Part shown: positions 36,783 through 46,997 of the stretch, piece after piece | Layout of the letters: every line of letters begins with the position of its first letter | Position numbering within the stretch: position 1 is the first letter of the stretch | Assembly (NCBI GenBank): GCA_038243995.1 | Contig: JBBRTV010000027.1 | Coordinates: 1-64,000 of the forward strand | Direction: 5' to 3' | From: Scleromatobacter sp038243995 | Lineage (GTDB): Bacteria > Pseudomonadota > Gammaproteobacteria > Burkholderiales > Burkholderiaceae_C | Length of the DNA stretch: 64,000 nt | Made by a program: the position numbers and the translations under genes | The notes under the pieces: model-generated | Told to the model about the DNA's origin: nothing | The model's database searches: none | The model's input: the letters and a program-made list of their open reading frames with translations, nothing else

Positions 36783-37736
36783 TCAGGACCGGTCTCCGGT
36801 CGACGCCGCCGCCGCGGCCGTCGATTCCGCCGGCGCTGGCCGCGCGGCGGCGCGCCACCAGCGGACGGCGCCGATCGCGGCGACGAGCGCCAGTAGCCAC
36901 TGCAGCGGCTCGGCCAGCGGATAGCCGGTGGACAGGCGCTTCTCCAGCGTCGATTGCGCCAGGCCGAGCACCGCCAGCACGCGCGGCGTCGCCACGATCG
37001 CCAGCGTCGAGACAGCGAGTCCAATCGCCACCAGGCGTTGCCCGGACGGCGCCGCCAGCAGGCGCGCCAGCGCCCGAACCGGCCAGGCACGCGGCGCGAA
37101 GCCGCCGAACAGGAGACCCAGGCCGGCGCCGAACAAGGCGTCCGCGGGCCAGTGGGCGCCGACGGCCAGGCGCGACAGCGCGATGCCGACCGCGAGCGCG
37201 ACCCAGCCGACGACCTGTGGCACGGCGAGCCCCCGACCCGCGCTCGCGGGTCGCCCGGCGAGCACCAGCGCCAGCATCGCGAACGCCATCGCGCTATGAC
37301 CCGAGGGCATCGACTGCGTGCGCAGCGACTCGCCGACCACGTTCACGGCGGCGTCGCCCAGACCGAGCAGCGGACGCGGCGTATGCATGCCGCGCTTGAT
37401 GACATGGATGACGATGCCGCCCGCGACCAGGATCCACAGGAGCTGCGCGACGCGTGCGGGCTGCCTGTGCGCGAACGCGGTCAGGTAGATCCAGGCGGAC
37501 AACCCGAGCCCTGCGACGCTCAGGCTCGACCACAGCATCGGCGCGGCGGGCCCGAGCGCGTTCACGGCGTGGAACAGCGCCGCGTCGAGCGCGGTGTCGC
37601 GCCACAGGCCGAGGCCGGCGACGATCAGGACGATGCCGCCCGCAAGCGGCCACCACCGGCGCCAGCCGGAAGATGCGTCGGCGCCGGACAGGAGGCGGGA
37701 CGGCGTGTGCCGCACGGAGGCGTCGGGGAGAGGCAT
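36783..37736 (-). CDS. PAP2 family membrane phosphatase
   Basis: 317 residues, with six core membrane segments and two more near the C-terminus. The signature is complete: KRGMHTPRP (KX6RP), MPSGHS, and SRLAVGAHWPAD (SRX5HX3D). Probably a lipid pyrophosphatase or phosphatidic-acid-type phosphatase at the periplasmic face. It is the first gene of the minus-strand run that continues with the flippase-like protein (46 bp), the GT2 enzyme and the ArnT-like enzyme. Confidence 0.87.
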   Translation of the reverse strand: MPLPDASVRHTPSRLLSGADASSGWRRWWPLAGGIVLIVAGLGLWRDTALDAALFHAVNALGPAAPMLWSSLSVAGLGLSAWIYLTAFAHRQPARVAQLLWILVAGGIVIHVIKRGMHTPRPLLGLGDAAVNVVGESLRTQSMPSGHSAMAFAMLALVLAGRPASAGRGLAVPQVVGWVALAVGIALSRLAVGAHWPADALFGAGLGLLFGGFAPRAWPVRALARLLAAPSGQRLVAIGLAVSTLAIVATPRVLAVLGLAQSTLEKRLSTGYPLAEPLQWLLALVAAIGAVRWWRAAARPAPAESTAAAAASTGDRS

Positions 37737-37852
37737 GGCGCGAGATTGTAGGCAATGACAGCCCTCCGGGCCCGATGGGCGCGGCGCCGGTGGGAGTTCG
37801 CGCTGGCGCTGTCCGCACCCGCGGCGCCCGCGCGTGCAGAATCCGGCTCAAC

Positions 37853-39001
37853 ATGAGTCGCCGCCAAGCCATCGATCTCGACGTCCTGCGTCGCTACGCC
37901 GTCGCGCGCACGCTGTTCACGCCGACCACGCTGGGCAAGGCGATCGACCGGCTCGGTTTCGTGCAGGCCGACCCGATCCGGGCGCCTGCACGGGCGCAAG
38001 ACCTCACGCTGCGCCACCGTGTGAAGGGCTATCGCGCCGGCGATCTCGAGCGCCGCTATCCGCGGCTCGAGATCGAGGAGGACTGTCTCGTCAACTACGG
38101 CTTCGTGCCGCGCGGTCTGCTGCCGCTGCTGCATCCGCGCACGGCGGAACGGCCCTGGGACGCCGCCACCGCGGCGCGCGCGGCCGAGGTGCTGGCCTTC
38201 GTGCGGGCGCGCGGCGTCACGCATCCGCGCGACGTCCAGGAGGTGTTCGACCACGGCCGGGTGCAGAGCTGGGGCGCGACGAACACGCTCAACGCGAGCA
38301 CCGCGCTGCTCGACGGCATGCACTACCGCGGGCTGCTGCGCGTCGTGCGCCGCGAAGCCGGCACGCGCGTCTATGGCGCGATCGACCATCCGCCGGCCGA
38401 CGACAGTCCCGGCGCCCGGCACGAACGCGCGCGTGCCCTGCTGTTGCGCATCGTCGACAAGTACGCGCCGCTGCCGTCCGCATCGCTGGGCTACCTGGCG
38501 CAGCTGCTGCGCTACGGCGCGCCCCACCTGAAGGGCGAGACGCGCGCGTTGCTCGCCGAGCTGCGCGCGGCGCTGCCGCAGGCGACGCTGGCCGGCGTGA
38601 CCTGGCTCTGGCCCCCCGGGGAGGATCCGGCGGCCGGCAAGTGGCGCGTCGACCCGGAACGCGCACGCCTGCTCGCGCCGTTCGACCCTGTCGTCTGGGA
38701 TCGGCGCCGCTTCGAGCTGCTGTGGGGTTGGGCCTACAAGTTCGAGGCCTACACCCCCGCCGCGCAACGCAAGATGGGCCACTACGCGCTGCCGCTGCTG
38801 TACGGCGACCGCGTCATCGGCTGGAGCAACGCGGCGCTGGTCGACAAGTCGCGCCTGGAGGCCGAGCTGGGCTTCGCCGAGCCGGGGTGGGTGCGCAACG
38901 GCGCCCTGCTGCGGGCGGTGGACGCCGATCTGGCGCAGATGGCGGAGTTCCTCGGCCTCGATGCCGGGGCCGCGGCGCGCACGAAGCCGCGCGGGCGCTG
39001 A
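37853..39001 (+). CDS. Winged-helix DNA glycosylase family protein (YcaQ/AlkX-like)
   Basis: 382 residues of the HTH_42 (YcaQ/AlkZ) family, winged-helix proteins that repair interstrand crosslinks and alkylated bases. The catalytic signature of the YcaQ (AlkX) subgroup, Gln-x-Asp, is present as FVQADPIRAP near residue 38. Other family text includes LEIEEDCLVNYGF, LLAPFDPVVWDRRRF and YTPAAQRKMGHYALPLLYG. No neighbour points to a pathway; it stands alone between PAP2 and ahcY and has its own 116-bp upstream gap. Confidence 0.82.
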   Translation: MSRRQAIDLDVLRRYAVARTLFTPTTLGKAIDRLGFVQADPIRAPARAQDLTLRHRVKGYRAGDLERRYPRLEIEEDCLVNYGFVPRGLLPLLHPRTAERPWDAATAARAAEVLAFVRARGVTHPRDVQEVFDHGRVQSWGATNTLNASTALLDGMHYRGLLRVVRREAGTRVYGAIDHPPADDSPGARHERARALLLRIVDKYAPLPSASLGYLAQLLRYGAPHLKGETRALLAELRAALPQATLAGVTWLWPPGEDPAAGKWRVDPERARLLAPFDPVVWDRRRFELLWGWAYKFEAYTPAAQRKMGHYALPLLYGDRVIGWSNAALVDKSRLEAELGFAEPGWVRNGALLRAVDADLAQMAEFLGLDAGAAARTKPRGR

Positions 39002-39076
39002 CAGGCGTTCGACGGACCTGCCGTCCGCGTGCCGGATCACACGGCAAGGGCCTTTCTTCCGGTGCCCGGCTGCCTC

Positions 39077-39082
39077 TATAAT
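39077..39082 (+). promoter_or_regulatory. -10 box upstream of the SAH riboswitch
   Basis: A perfect TATAAT lies 11 bp before the first stem of the riboswitch, so transcription would begin almost exactly at the RNA. No good -35 hexamer is visible 16-18 bp upstream. The placement makes it the probable ahcY-metF promoter. Confidence 0.55.
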
Positions 39083-39093
39083 CATTGTTGATT

Positions 39094-39172
39094 CCGAGGA
39101 GCGTTGCGAGGCCCGGTGTTTCACGACACCCAGTGGTCCCAGGCTCGGAACCCCATCATGGCAACGGCGCTC
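39094..39172 (+). promoter_or_regulatory. S-adenosylhomocysteine (SAH) riboswitch
   Basis: The segment matches the SAH riboswitch found ahead of ahcY in betaproteobacteria. The first stem is CCGAG (39094-39098) with CTCGG (39144-39148). The pseudoknot-type pairings are GAGC (39099-39102) with GCTC (39169-39172) and GTTGC (39103-39107) with GCAAC (39161-39165). A further hairpin of CTTCGCG (39178-39184) with CGCGAAG (39188-39194) follows and may be the expression platform. SAH binding would turn on ahcY, the enzyme that removes SAH. Confidence 0.87.
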
Positions 39173-39276
39173 ACCCGCTTCGCGACACGCGAAGGGCCGG
39201 GTGAGGGTGCATCCCGTTGCGCCATTGTCCAGTCGTTCGCGCATTGCCGCAGGCGGGTCCTATCCGGAGATCCCGC

Positions 39277-40713
<1,437 letters not shown>

Positions 40714-40787
40714 TCGGCCATCCGGCGCACGCCGCCCTGTCGTTGCGGGAACGGACAGCGGGCGGGCGTGCGTCCCTCCGGAAAGAC

Positions 40788-41633
40788 ATGACGATGGTCA
40801 AGATTCCTGTCAGCTTCGAATTCTTCCCACCGAAGACCCCCGAAGGCCTGGCCAAGTTCGCGGTCGCGCGGGCCGCGCTGTACGCACTGGAGCCCGAGTT
40901 CTGCTCGGTGACCTTCGGCGCGGGCGGCTCGACCCGGGACGGCACGCTGCAGATCGTCCAGGCCATCCTGGCCGAAGGCCAGGTCGGCGCACCGCACTTC
41001 TCGTGCGTCGGCGCGACGCGCCAGAACGTCACCGCGACGCTGGACGCGTTCCGGGCCGCGGGCGTCACCCGCCTGGTCGCGCTGCGCGGCGACCTGCCGA
41101 GCGGCGCCGGCAGCTTCGGCGAGCTGCGCTACGCGAGCGACCTGATCGAGCAGATCCGGGCCCACTCGGGCGACTACTTCCGCATCGAGGTCGCCGCCTA
41201 TCCCGAGACCCATCCGCAGGCGCGTTCGCCAGAGGCCGACCTGAGGGCCTTCGCGACCAAGGTCGCGGCAGGCGCCGACTCGGCGATCACGCAGATGTTC
41301 TTCAATGCCGACGCCTACTTCCGCTTCGTCGACGAGGTGCGCGCGCTCGGCATTTCGATCCCCATCGTGCCGGGCATCATGCCGATCACCAATTCCAGCG
41401 GCCTGATGCGCTTCGCCGACAACTGCGGCTGCGAGATCCCGCGCTGGGTGCGACTGCGCCTGCAGTCGTTCGGCGACGACACGAAGGCCATCAAGGCGTT
41501 CGGCCTCGACGTGATGTCCTCGCTGTGCGAACGCCTCATCGACGGCGGCGCGCCGGGGCTGCACTTCTACACGATGAACCAGGCGGGGCCGACGACGGCG
41601 CTGTGCAATCGACTGCAGCACATCGCCGCGTGA
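40788..41633 (+). CDS. metF: Methylenetetrahydrofolate reductase
   Basis: MetF is a flavoprotein that reduces 5,10-methylene-THF to 5-methyl-THF, the methyl donor for homocysteine remethylation. 281 residues. The family opening is VSFEFFPPKTPEGLAKF, with CSVTFGAGGSTRDGT, SCVGATRQNV, LVALRGDLP and FFNADAYFRF following. Starts at ATG 40788 (MTMVKIPV) or ATG 40794. It is 74 bp after ahcY on the same strand and probably shares its riboswitch control. Confidence 0.97.
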   Translation: MTMVKIPVSFEFFPPKTPEGLAKFAVARAALYALEPEFCSVTFGAGGSTRDGTLQIVQAILAEGQVGAPHFSCVGATRQNVTATLDAFRAAGVTRLVALRGDLPSGAGSFGELRYASDLIEQIRAHSGDYFRIEVAAYPETHPQARSPEADLRAFATKVAAGADSAITQMFFNADAYFRFVDEVRALGISIPIVPGIMPITNSSGLMRFADNCGCEIPRWVRLRLQSFGDDTKAIKAFGLDVMSSLCERLIDGGAPGLHFYTMNQAGPTTALCNRLQHIAA

Positions 41634-41679
41634 GGCTGCCGTCGAGCAGGGACCGGCCGCGTCCGGGTTCGCGCGCTCT

Positions 41680-41707
41680 CTTGAAACCCCGTCCATAGAC
41701 CTCATGT
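41680..41707 (+). promoter_or_regulatory. Heat-shock (sigma-32-type) promoter of htpG
   Basis: CTTGAAA at 41680-41686 matches the sigma-32 -35 element. Fourteen bases later CTCATGT (41701-41707) resembles its -10 (CCCCATNT). The spacing is right for sigma-32 and the next gene is the heat-shock chaperone htpG, 126 bp downstream. It is a prediction from motif and context. Confidence 0.6.
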
Positions 41708-41832
41708 CGACGGGGCGCGACAATGGCGCTCGCGTTTGCCGTGCCGGGGCCCGGTGTTCTCCCGAGGACACCCCCGGTTGCCCCGCCGCATCCGGTCTTC
41801 CTTCGACCCAGACTCAAAAAAAAGCGTTCATC

Positions 41833-43713
41833 ATGGACAAGCAAACTCTTTCATTCCAGGCCGAAGTCAAGCAGATCCTGCACCTGGTCACGCATTCGCT
41901 CTACTCGAACAAGGAAATCTTCCTGCGCGAGCTCGTGTCGAACGCGTCCGACGCGTGCGACAAGCTGCGTTTCGAGGCGATCGATCATCCGCAGTTCCTG
42001 GAAGACGCGCCCAACCTCGAATTGCGCATCTTCTTCGACACCGAAGCGAAAACCCTGACGATCCGCGACAACGGCATCGGCCTGTCGGCCGAAGAGGCCG
42101 TGGCGCACCTGGGCACGATCGCCAGGAGCGGCACGAAGGAGTTCATGTCCAGGCTCGAGGGCGACCAGAAGAAGGACGCGAGCATGATCGGCCAGTTCGG
42201 CGTCGGCTTCTACTCCGGCTTCATCGTCGCCGACCGCATCACGGTCGAGTCGCGCCGCGCGGGCCTGCCGGCCGAGCAGGCCGTGCGCTGGAGCTCCGAG
42301 GGCACGGGCGAATTCGAAGTCGAGGAAATCACGCGCGCTGAGCGCGGCACCGACGTCATCCTGCACCTGCGCGAGGGCGAAGAGGAATTCCTCCGGCCCT
42401 GGAAGCTCAAGTCCATCATCTCCAAGTACTCCGACCACATTTCGCTGCCCATCCTCATGAAGAAAGAGGAATGGAACGGCGAGAAGGCCGAGTACACGCA
42501 GCTCGACGAGTGGGAGACGGTCAACAAGGCCGCGGCCCTGTGGGCGCGCGCCAAGAGCGACGTGACCGACTCCGAGTACCAGGAGTTCTACAAGCAGATC
42601 AGCTACGACAGCGAAGCCCCGCTCGCCTACACCCACAACCGCGTCGAGGGGCGCAGCGAGTACACGCAGCTGCTCTACATCCCGGCCAAGGCGCCGCTCG
42701 ACATGTGGAACCGCGACAAGCGCGGCGGCGTGAAGCTGTACGTCAAGCGCGTCTTCATCATGGACGACGCCGAGGCGCTGATGCCCGTGTACCTGCGCTT
42801 CGTCAAGGGCGTCGTCGACTCGTCCGACCTGCCGCTGAACGTCTCGCGCGAGCTCCTGCAGGAAAGCCGCGACGTGAAGGCGATCCGCGAAGGCTCGACC
42901 AAGCGCGTGCTGTCGATGCTGGAAGCCCTCGCCGACAGCGACAGCGCCGAAGACAAGGACAAGTACCAGAAGTTCTGGAACGAGTTCGGGTCGGTGCTCA
43001 AGGAAGGCATCGGCGAGGATCACGCGAACCGCGAGCGCCTCGCCAAGCTGTACCGCTTTTCGTCGACGCACGCCGATTCCGGCGTCTCGCTGGCCGATTA
43101 CGTCGCCCGCATGAAGGAAGGCCAGGACGCGATCTACGTGATCACGGCCGACTCGCTCGGCGCCGCGAAGGCGAGCCCGCAGCTCGAGATCTTCCGCAAG
43201 AAGGGCATCGAGGTGCTGCTGCTGGTCGACCGCGTCGACGAGTGGCTGCTCTCGCACCTGATGGAGTACGAAGGTCATCAGCTCCAGAGCGTCGCCAAGG
43301 GCGCCGTCGATCTCGGCAAGCTGCAGGACGAGGGCGAGAAGAAGGCCGCCGAAGAGGCCGCCACCGCGTTCGCCCCCACGCTCGACCGGCTCAAGGCGGC
43401 GCTCAAGGATCGCGCGAAAGATGTGCGCGCCACGTCGCGCCTCGTCGACTCCGCGGCCTGCATCGTCGTCGAGGAAGGCGAGATGAGCGCCCACCTGGCG
43501 CGCCTGCTCAAGCAATCGGGCCAGACCGCGCCCGACGCGAAGCCTATCCTCGAAGTGAATCCCGAGCATGCGCTCGTGAAGAAGCTCGAGACCGACGCCC
43601 GCTTCGACGACCTGGCCCACCTGCTGTTCGACCAGGCCTGGCTGGCCGAGGGCGGACAGCTCGAAGAGCCGGCGGCGTACGTGCAGCGCGTCAACCGCCT
43701 GCTCGTGGGCTAG
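41833..43713 (+). CDS. htpG: Molecular chaperone HtpG (Hsp90)
   Basis: Bacterial Hsp90, an ATP-driven dimeric chaperone acting late in folding and under heat stress. 626 residues, the expected length. The N-terminal GHKL ATPase domain shows SLYSNKEIFLRELVSNASDA, IRDNGIGLS and IGQFGVGFYSGF. The middle and C-terminal domains follow. The start ATG 41833 is preceded by a run of eight A residues rather than a good Shine-Dalgarno. A sigma-32-type promoter lies upstream. Confidence 0.98.
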   Translation: MDKQTLSFQAEVKQILHLVTHSLYSNKEIFLRELVSNASDACDKLRFEAIDHPQFLEDAPNLELRIFFDTEAKTLTIRDNGIGLSAEEAVAHLGTIARSGTKEFMSRLEGDQKKDASMIGQFGVGFYSGFIVADRITVESRRAGLPAEQAVRWSSEGTGEFEVEEITRAERGTDVILHLREGEEEFLRPWKLKSIISKYSDHISLPILMKKEEWNGEKAEYTQLDEWETVNKAAALWARAKSDVTDSEYQEFYKQISYDSEAPLAYTHNRVEGRSEYTQLLYIPAKAPLDMWNRDKRGGVKLYVKRVFIMDDAEALMPVYLRFVKGVVDSSDLPLNVSRELLQESRDVKAIREGSTKRVLSMLEALADSDSAEDKDKYQKFWNEFGSVLKEGIGEDHANRERLAKLYRFSSTHADSGVSLADYVARMKEGQDAIYVITADSLGAAKASPQLEIFRKKGIEVLLLVDRVDEWLLSHLMEYEGHQLQSVAKGAVDLGKLQDEGEKKAAEEAATAFAPTLDRLKAALKDRAKDVRATSRLVDSAACIVVEEGEMSAHLARLLKQSGQTAPDAKPILEVNPEHALVKKLETDARFDDLAHLLFDQAWLAEGGQLEEPAAYVQRVNRLLVG

Positions 43714-43825
43714 TCATGACGACCGCCGGCCGTCTCCGGTCGCGGCGCCCTGCGCGGGCGCCGGCCCTGCGCGGGGCCGCCCGGCGGAGCGCCGACCGTT
43801 CTCCGGCCGACACGGCGCGGCTCGC

Positions 43826-44458
43826 ATGACCTACAGCGTCAAGGAAATCTTCTACACGCTGCAAGGCGAGGGCGCGAACGCGGGGCGGCCGGCGGTGTTC
43901 TGCCGCTTCGCCGGCTGCAACCTGTGGTCGGGCCTGGAGCGCGATCGCGCGGCGGCGGTCTGCACCTTCTGCGACACCGATTTCGTCGGCACGGACGGCG
44001 AAGGCGGCGGCAAGTTCAAGACGGCCGAACTCCTCGCCGACGAGATCGTCGGCCACTGGGGCGAGACGCCGTCGCATCGCTTCGTCGTGCTGACCGGCGG
44101 CGAGCCGCTGCTGCAGGTGGATACGCCTCTCGTCAACGCGCTGCACGCGCGCGGCTTCACGATCGCCGTCGAGACCAACGGCACCGTCGAGCCGCCGCCT
44201 GGGCTCGACTGGGTCTGCGTCAGCCCGAAGGCCGACTCGACGCTCGTGGTCGAGAGCGGCGACGAACTCAAGCTCGTGTTCCCCCAGGAGGGCGTCGATC
44301 CGGCGCGCTTCACCGGGCTGGTCTTCACGCATTTCTTCCTGCAGCCCATGGACAACGTGCTGCAGCAGACCAACCAGCGACTGGCGATGCAATACTGCCT
44401 GTCGCACCCTCAATGGAAACTCGGCCTGCAGACGCACAAGATGCTGGGCATTCGTTAG
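43826..44458 (+). CDS. queE: 7-carboxy-7-deazaguanine synthase
   Basis: QueE is the radical-SAM enzyme that contracts carboxy-tetrahydropterin to 7-carboxy-7-deazaguanine on the path to queuosine. 210 residues, the short form. The cluster motif is not the standard CX3CX2C: the spacing visible is CX14CX2C (GCNLWSG...CTFCD), the variant characterised in Burkholderia QueE. The opening YSVKEIFYTLQGEG and TGGEPLLQ are family-typical. It precedes queD by 74 bp. Confidence 0.95.
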   Translation: MTYSVKEIFYTLQGEGANAGRPAVFCRFAGCNLWSGLERDRAAAVCTFCDTDFVGTDGEGGGKFKTAELLADEIVGHWGETPSHRFVVLTGGEPLLQVDTPLVNALHARGFTIAVETNGTVEPPPGLDWVCVSPKADSTLVVESGDELKLVFPQEGVDPARFTGLVFTHFFLQPMDNVLQQTNQRLAMQYCLSHPQWKLGLQTHKMLGIR

Positions 44459-44532
44459 CCGCGGGCGCGCGTTCTTCGCTCGCCACGGCTGCGGCACCAG
44501 TTTCCCGTGCACGCGCGGGTCTCGATCCCATC

Positions 44533-44979
44533 ATGCTCACGATCACCAAACGCCTCGAATTCGACGCCGGCCACCGCATCCCGCAGCACAAGAGCCAGTG
44601 CCGCAACCTCCACGGCCATCGCTACGCGCTCGAGATCACGCTCGAAGGCGAACCGGTCGACGACCCCGGTTCCAGCGACCACGGCATGCTGATGGACTTC
44701 AGCGACGTCAAGTCGCTCGCCAAGGATCACCTGGTCGACCTGTGGGACCACGCGTTCCTCGTGCATGACGGCGACACGCTCGTCCGCGACCTGCTCGCGC
44801 AGATCCCCGGGCACAAGACCGTGGTGCTGGCCCGCGTCCCGACCGCCGAAAACCTCGTGGCCATCGCGTTCGAGATCCTCGATCCGCTGTACACCGCGCG
44901 CTTCGGCAACGGCCTGGTGCTGAAGAAGCTCAGGCTCTACGAGACACCGACGAGCTGGGCCGACTGCGACCGTCGCTGA
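44533..44979 (+). CDS. queD: 6-carboxy-5,6,7,8-tetrahydropterin synthase
   Basis: QueD converts dihydroneopterin triphosphate to carboxy-tetrahydropterin, the substrate of QueE. 148 residues. Zinc-binding His residues appear in FDAGHRI and NLHGHRY, and the catalytic Cys in KSQCRNLHGH. The start is ATG 44533 (MLTITKRLEF). Adjacent to queE on the same strand, so the two steps are made together. It converges with the lipase foldase gene, 19 bp away. Confidence 0.96.
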   Translation: MLTITKRLEFDAGHRIPQHKSQCRNLHGHRYALEITLEGEPVDDPGSSDHGMLMDFSDVKSLAKDHLVDLWDHAFLVHDGDTLVRDLLAQIPGHKTVVLARVPTAENLVAIAFEILDPLYTARFGNGLVLKKLRLYETPTSWADCDRR

Positions 44980-44998
44980 GCCGCGCCGCGCCGCCGCA

Positions 44999-45955
44999 TC
45001 AGCCCTCGTACGCGGCCAGTCGACGCTGTTCGTCCGGCGTGAACAGGCGGCTGCGCAGTGCGCCCAAGGCTTCCTGCCGTTGTGCGTCGGCGCCTGGCGA
45101 CGCGAGGATCCCGCCGCGCTCCGCGCGATAGGCCGCGATCCGGGCTTTCCAGTCCGCTTCCTCGCGGTCCAGGTCGGCCAGCCGGTTGGCGGCTTCCGGC
45201 GAGACGGCGCTCGCCCGCATCCGATACACGTCGTCCTCGCTGGCGCCTTGCGCGCGCATCTGCTCCGCCGACTCCTGCAGCCGGGCGACGGCCAGCGGCG
45301 CCGCGCGGGCGGCGCGCACGTCGGCCGGCAGGGCGGCGTCCAGGGCGGCCAGGCGCGCACGTTTCTGCGCGGGGTCGAGCGCGCGATCCTGTTCAACGGC
45401 CATCCGTTCCAGCGCGGCCGCCGCCTGCGCGTCGGCTGCCGCGAACAGCGCCGCCGTCTCGGCGGCGCTGAAGTAGAGGGAGCGCAGCGTCTTCATCGTC
45501 CGCAGGCCCGTGCGCAAGACGTCGAGACTGGTGCCCGACCGCGACGCTGCGGGCTTCGAAGATCGCAACGCCGCCTTGAAATCGACGTAGTGCGAAAAGA
45601 GATTCTTCGCCTGGCGTGCCGCCGCGGGCCGCAGGCGCGCGTCGAGGTCGCGGTCGACCTGGGCGCGGATGTCGGCAAGGGGGCGCTCGCCCACGGTCGA
45701 CAGGTAGTAGTCGAACAGGCGGATCAACGCCGGATCGAGCACCAGCGTATCGTTCGGCGAAGCCGTGGCGGTGCCGTCGGGGGTGGTGCCCGACAGCGAC
45801 GAGACGGCCCGGCCCGGCTCCGCATCGATCGCCACGGCACCGGACGGTGCGTGCGGCGCGGCCGGCGGCGCCGCGGGGCGCAGGCCGAGCACGGCCAGTG
45901 CCGCCGCGACGGGCAGGCCCGCCCACCAGGCTTTCGCGGACAGGCGGGCCCGCAC
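44999..45955 (-). CDS. lifO: Lipase-specific foldase (lipase chaperone)
   Basis: A 318-residue steric chaperone (LifO/Lif) that folds the secreted lipase in the periplasm before type II secretion. An uncleaved N-terminal membrane anchor (residues 9-27) is followed by a Pro/Ala-rich linker. The family signature RLFDYYLSTVGE near residue 78 is present. The rest is the helical arm that wraps the lipase. The start is GTG at 45953-45955, one base after the lipase stop, giving tight coupling; the name follows the lipase beside it. Confidence 0.92.
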   Translation of the reverse strand: MRARLSAKAWWAGLPVAAALAVLGLRPAAPPAAPHAPSGAVAIDAEPGRAVSSLSGTTPDGTATASPNDTLVLDPALIRLFDYYLSTVGERPLADIRAQVDRDLDARLRPAAARQAKNLFSHYVDFKAALRSSKPAASRSGTSLDVLRTGLRTMKTLRSLYFSAAETAALFAAADAQAAAALERMAVEQDRALDPAQKRARLAALDAALPADVRAARAAPLAVARLQESAEQMRAQGASEDDVYRMRASAVSPEAANRLADLDREEADWKARIAAYRAERGGILASPGADAQRQEALGALRSRLFTPDEQRRLAAYEG

Positions 45956-45956
45956 C

Positions 45957-46913
45957 TCAAAGCCCCACGTTCTTCAGGCGGTTCGCCTGCTGGCGGTAGA
46001 GGCTCTTCGGGTCGACCTCGAACCAGTTGACGATGCCTGCCGTCTGGTTGACCTCGTCGAGGTGGTTCATGGCGTAGTCGTCGCGGATGACCTGGCCGAG
46101 GTGGCTGCTGCAACTGCCGACGAGACCGTCGTTCTTCGCACCGACGTAGACGAGCGAGGTCAGGGCCAGCGACGGGTCGATCGGGTCGAACAGGTTGGTG
46201 TAGGGCTGGGCGCCGCTCCACGAGTAGTAGCGCACGTTGTTGACGATCGCGGCGCCCTGGCCGCAGTCGGTCGTCGGGACGCCCTCGGGATGGGCCCGGT
46301 TGAACGTCGTCATGCCGGCCGTCGTCAACGAGGCCAGGGCCGCGGAGGAATCCTGGGGCGCCCCGGGGTCGCCCGAGGCCAGCTCGATCACCGTCGCGAA
46401 CGCGTTCACGATCGTCGCGAGCACGGCGTTGGACAGCGAGCCGGGCGGCGCGACGCCCGTCACCGCATCGGCCAGCGCCGCGCCCTTGTTCGGGCCGGCC
46501 ACGCTGGTCACCGAAGCGACGAGGTTGGGGGCGACGGAGGCGACGTAGCGCACCGTCGGCCCGCCGTGGCTGTGGCCGATCAGGTTGACCTTCGCGGCGC
46601 CCGTGACCGCCAGCACCTGCTTCACGTACGCCAGCAATTGTTCGCCGCGCACCTCGGTGCTGTTGGCCGCCGAGACCTGCGAGACGAAGACCTGCGCGCC
46701 GTTCGCGGCCAGGTCTTCCGGAATGCCGTAGAAATACTCGAGCGGCCCGATGTTGTCGAAGCCGAACAGTCCGTGAACCAGGACGATCGGGTATTTCGTC
46801 TGCGCATACCCGGTGGCCCAGGAGGGTGCGGGGAGCGCGCACAGCGCGAAGGCGGCCATGGCCAGCCATTTCAGGAGTCTTGTTTTCAGCACGGTTGTCT
46901 CCGATATTTGCAT
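45957..46913 (-). CDS. lipA: Secreted triacylglycerol lipase (family I, foldase-dependent)
   Basis: About 318 residues; signal peptide near residues 12-33 (AMAAFALCALPAPSWA). The lipase fold shows KYPIVLVHGLFGFDN (oxyanion region), GHSHGG with the nucleophile Ser, and a late Asp and His (KNDGLV, SSHLGQV). Two Cys (TTDCGQG and VGSCSSH) match the disulfide of Burkholderia/Pseudomonas lipases of subfamily I.1/I.2. It is directly followed by its foldase. An inverted repeat lies 64 bp upstream. Secretion would need the type II system, not in this window. Confidence 0.93.
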   Translation of the reverse strand: MQISETTVLKTRLLKWLAMAAFALCALPAPSWATGYAQTKYPIVLVHGLFGFDNIGPLEYFYGIPEDLAANGAQVFVSQVSAANSTEVRGEQLLAYVKQVLAVTGAAKVNLIGHSHGGPTVRYVASVAPNLVASVTSVAGPNKGAALADAVTGVAPPGSLSNAVLATIVNAFATVIELASGDPGAPQDSSAALASLTTAGMTTFNRAHPEGVPTTDCGQGAAIVNNVRYYSWSGAQPYTNLFDPIDPSLALTSLVYVGAKNDGLVGSCSSHLGQVIRDDYAMNHLDEVNQTAGIVNWFEVDPKSLYRQQANRLKNVGL

Positions 46914-46976
46914 GAGCGGGACGAGCTGGCGGGCAGCTCGGGCGGTCGACGTGCGGCGCGCGGGGAGTGCGTGCAC

Positions 46977-46997
46977 ATCGAACCCTCCGGGTTCGAT
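46977..46997. promoter_or_regulatory. 21-bp inverted repeat upstream of the lipase gene
   Basis: ATCGAACCC (46977-46985), a three-base centre and GGGTTCGAT (46989-46997) form a perfect nine-base palindrome, with another TCGAAT half nearby at 47003. It lies between the divergent lipase and Crp/Fnr genes, 64 bp from the lipase start. No T-run follows it, so an operator is more likely than a terminator. The protein that binds is unknown; the adjacent regulator is one candidate. Nothing else is supported in this 298-bp gap. Confidence 0.45.
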
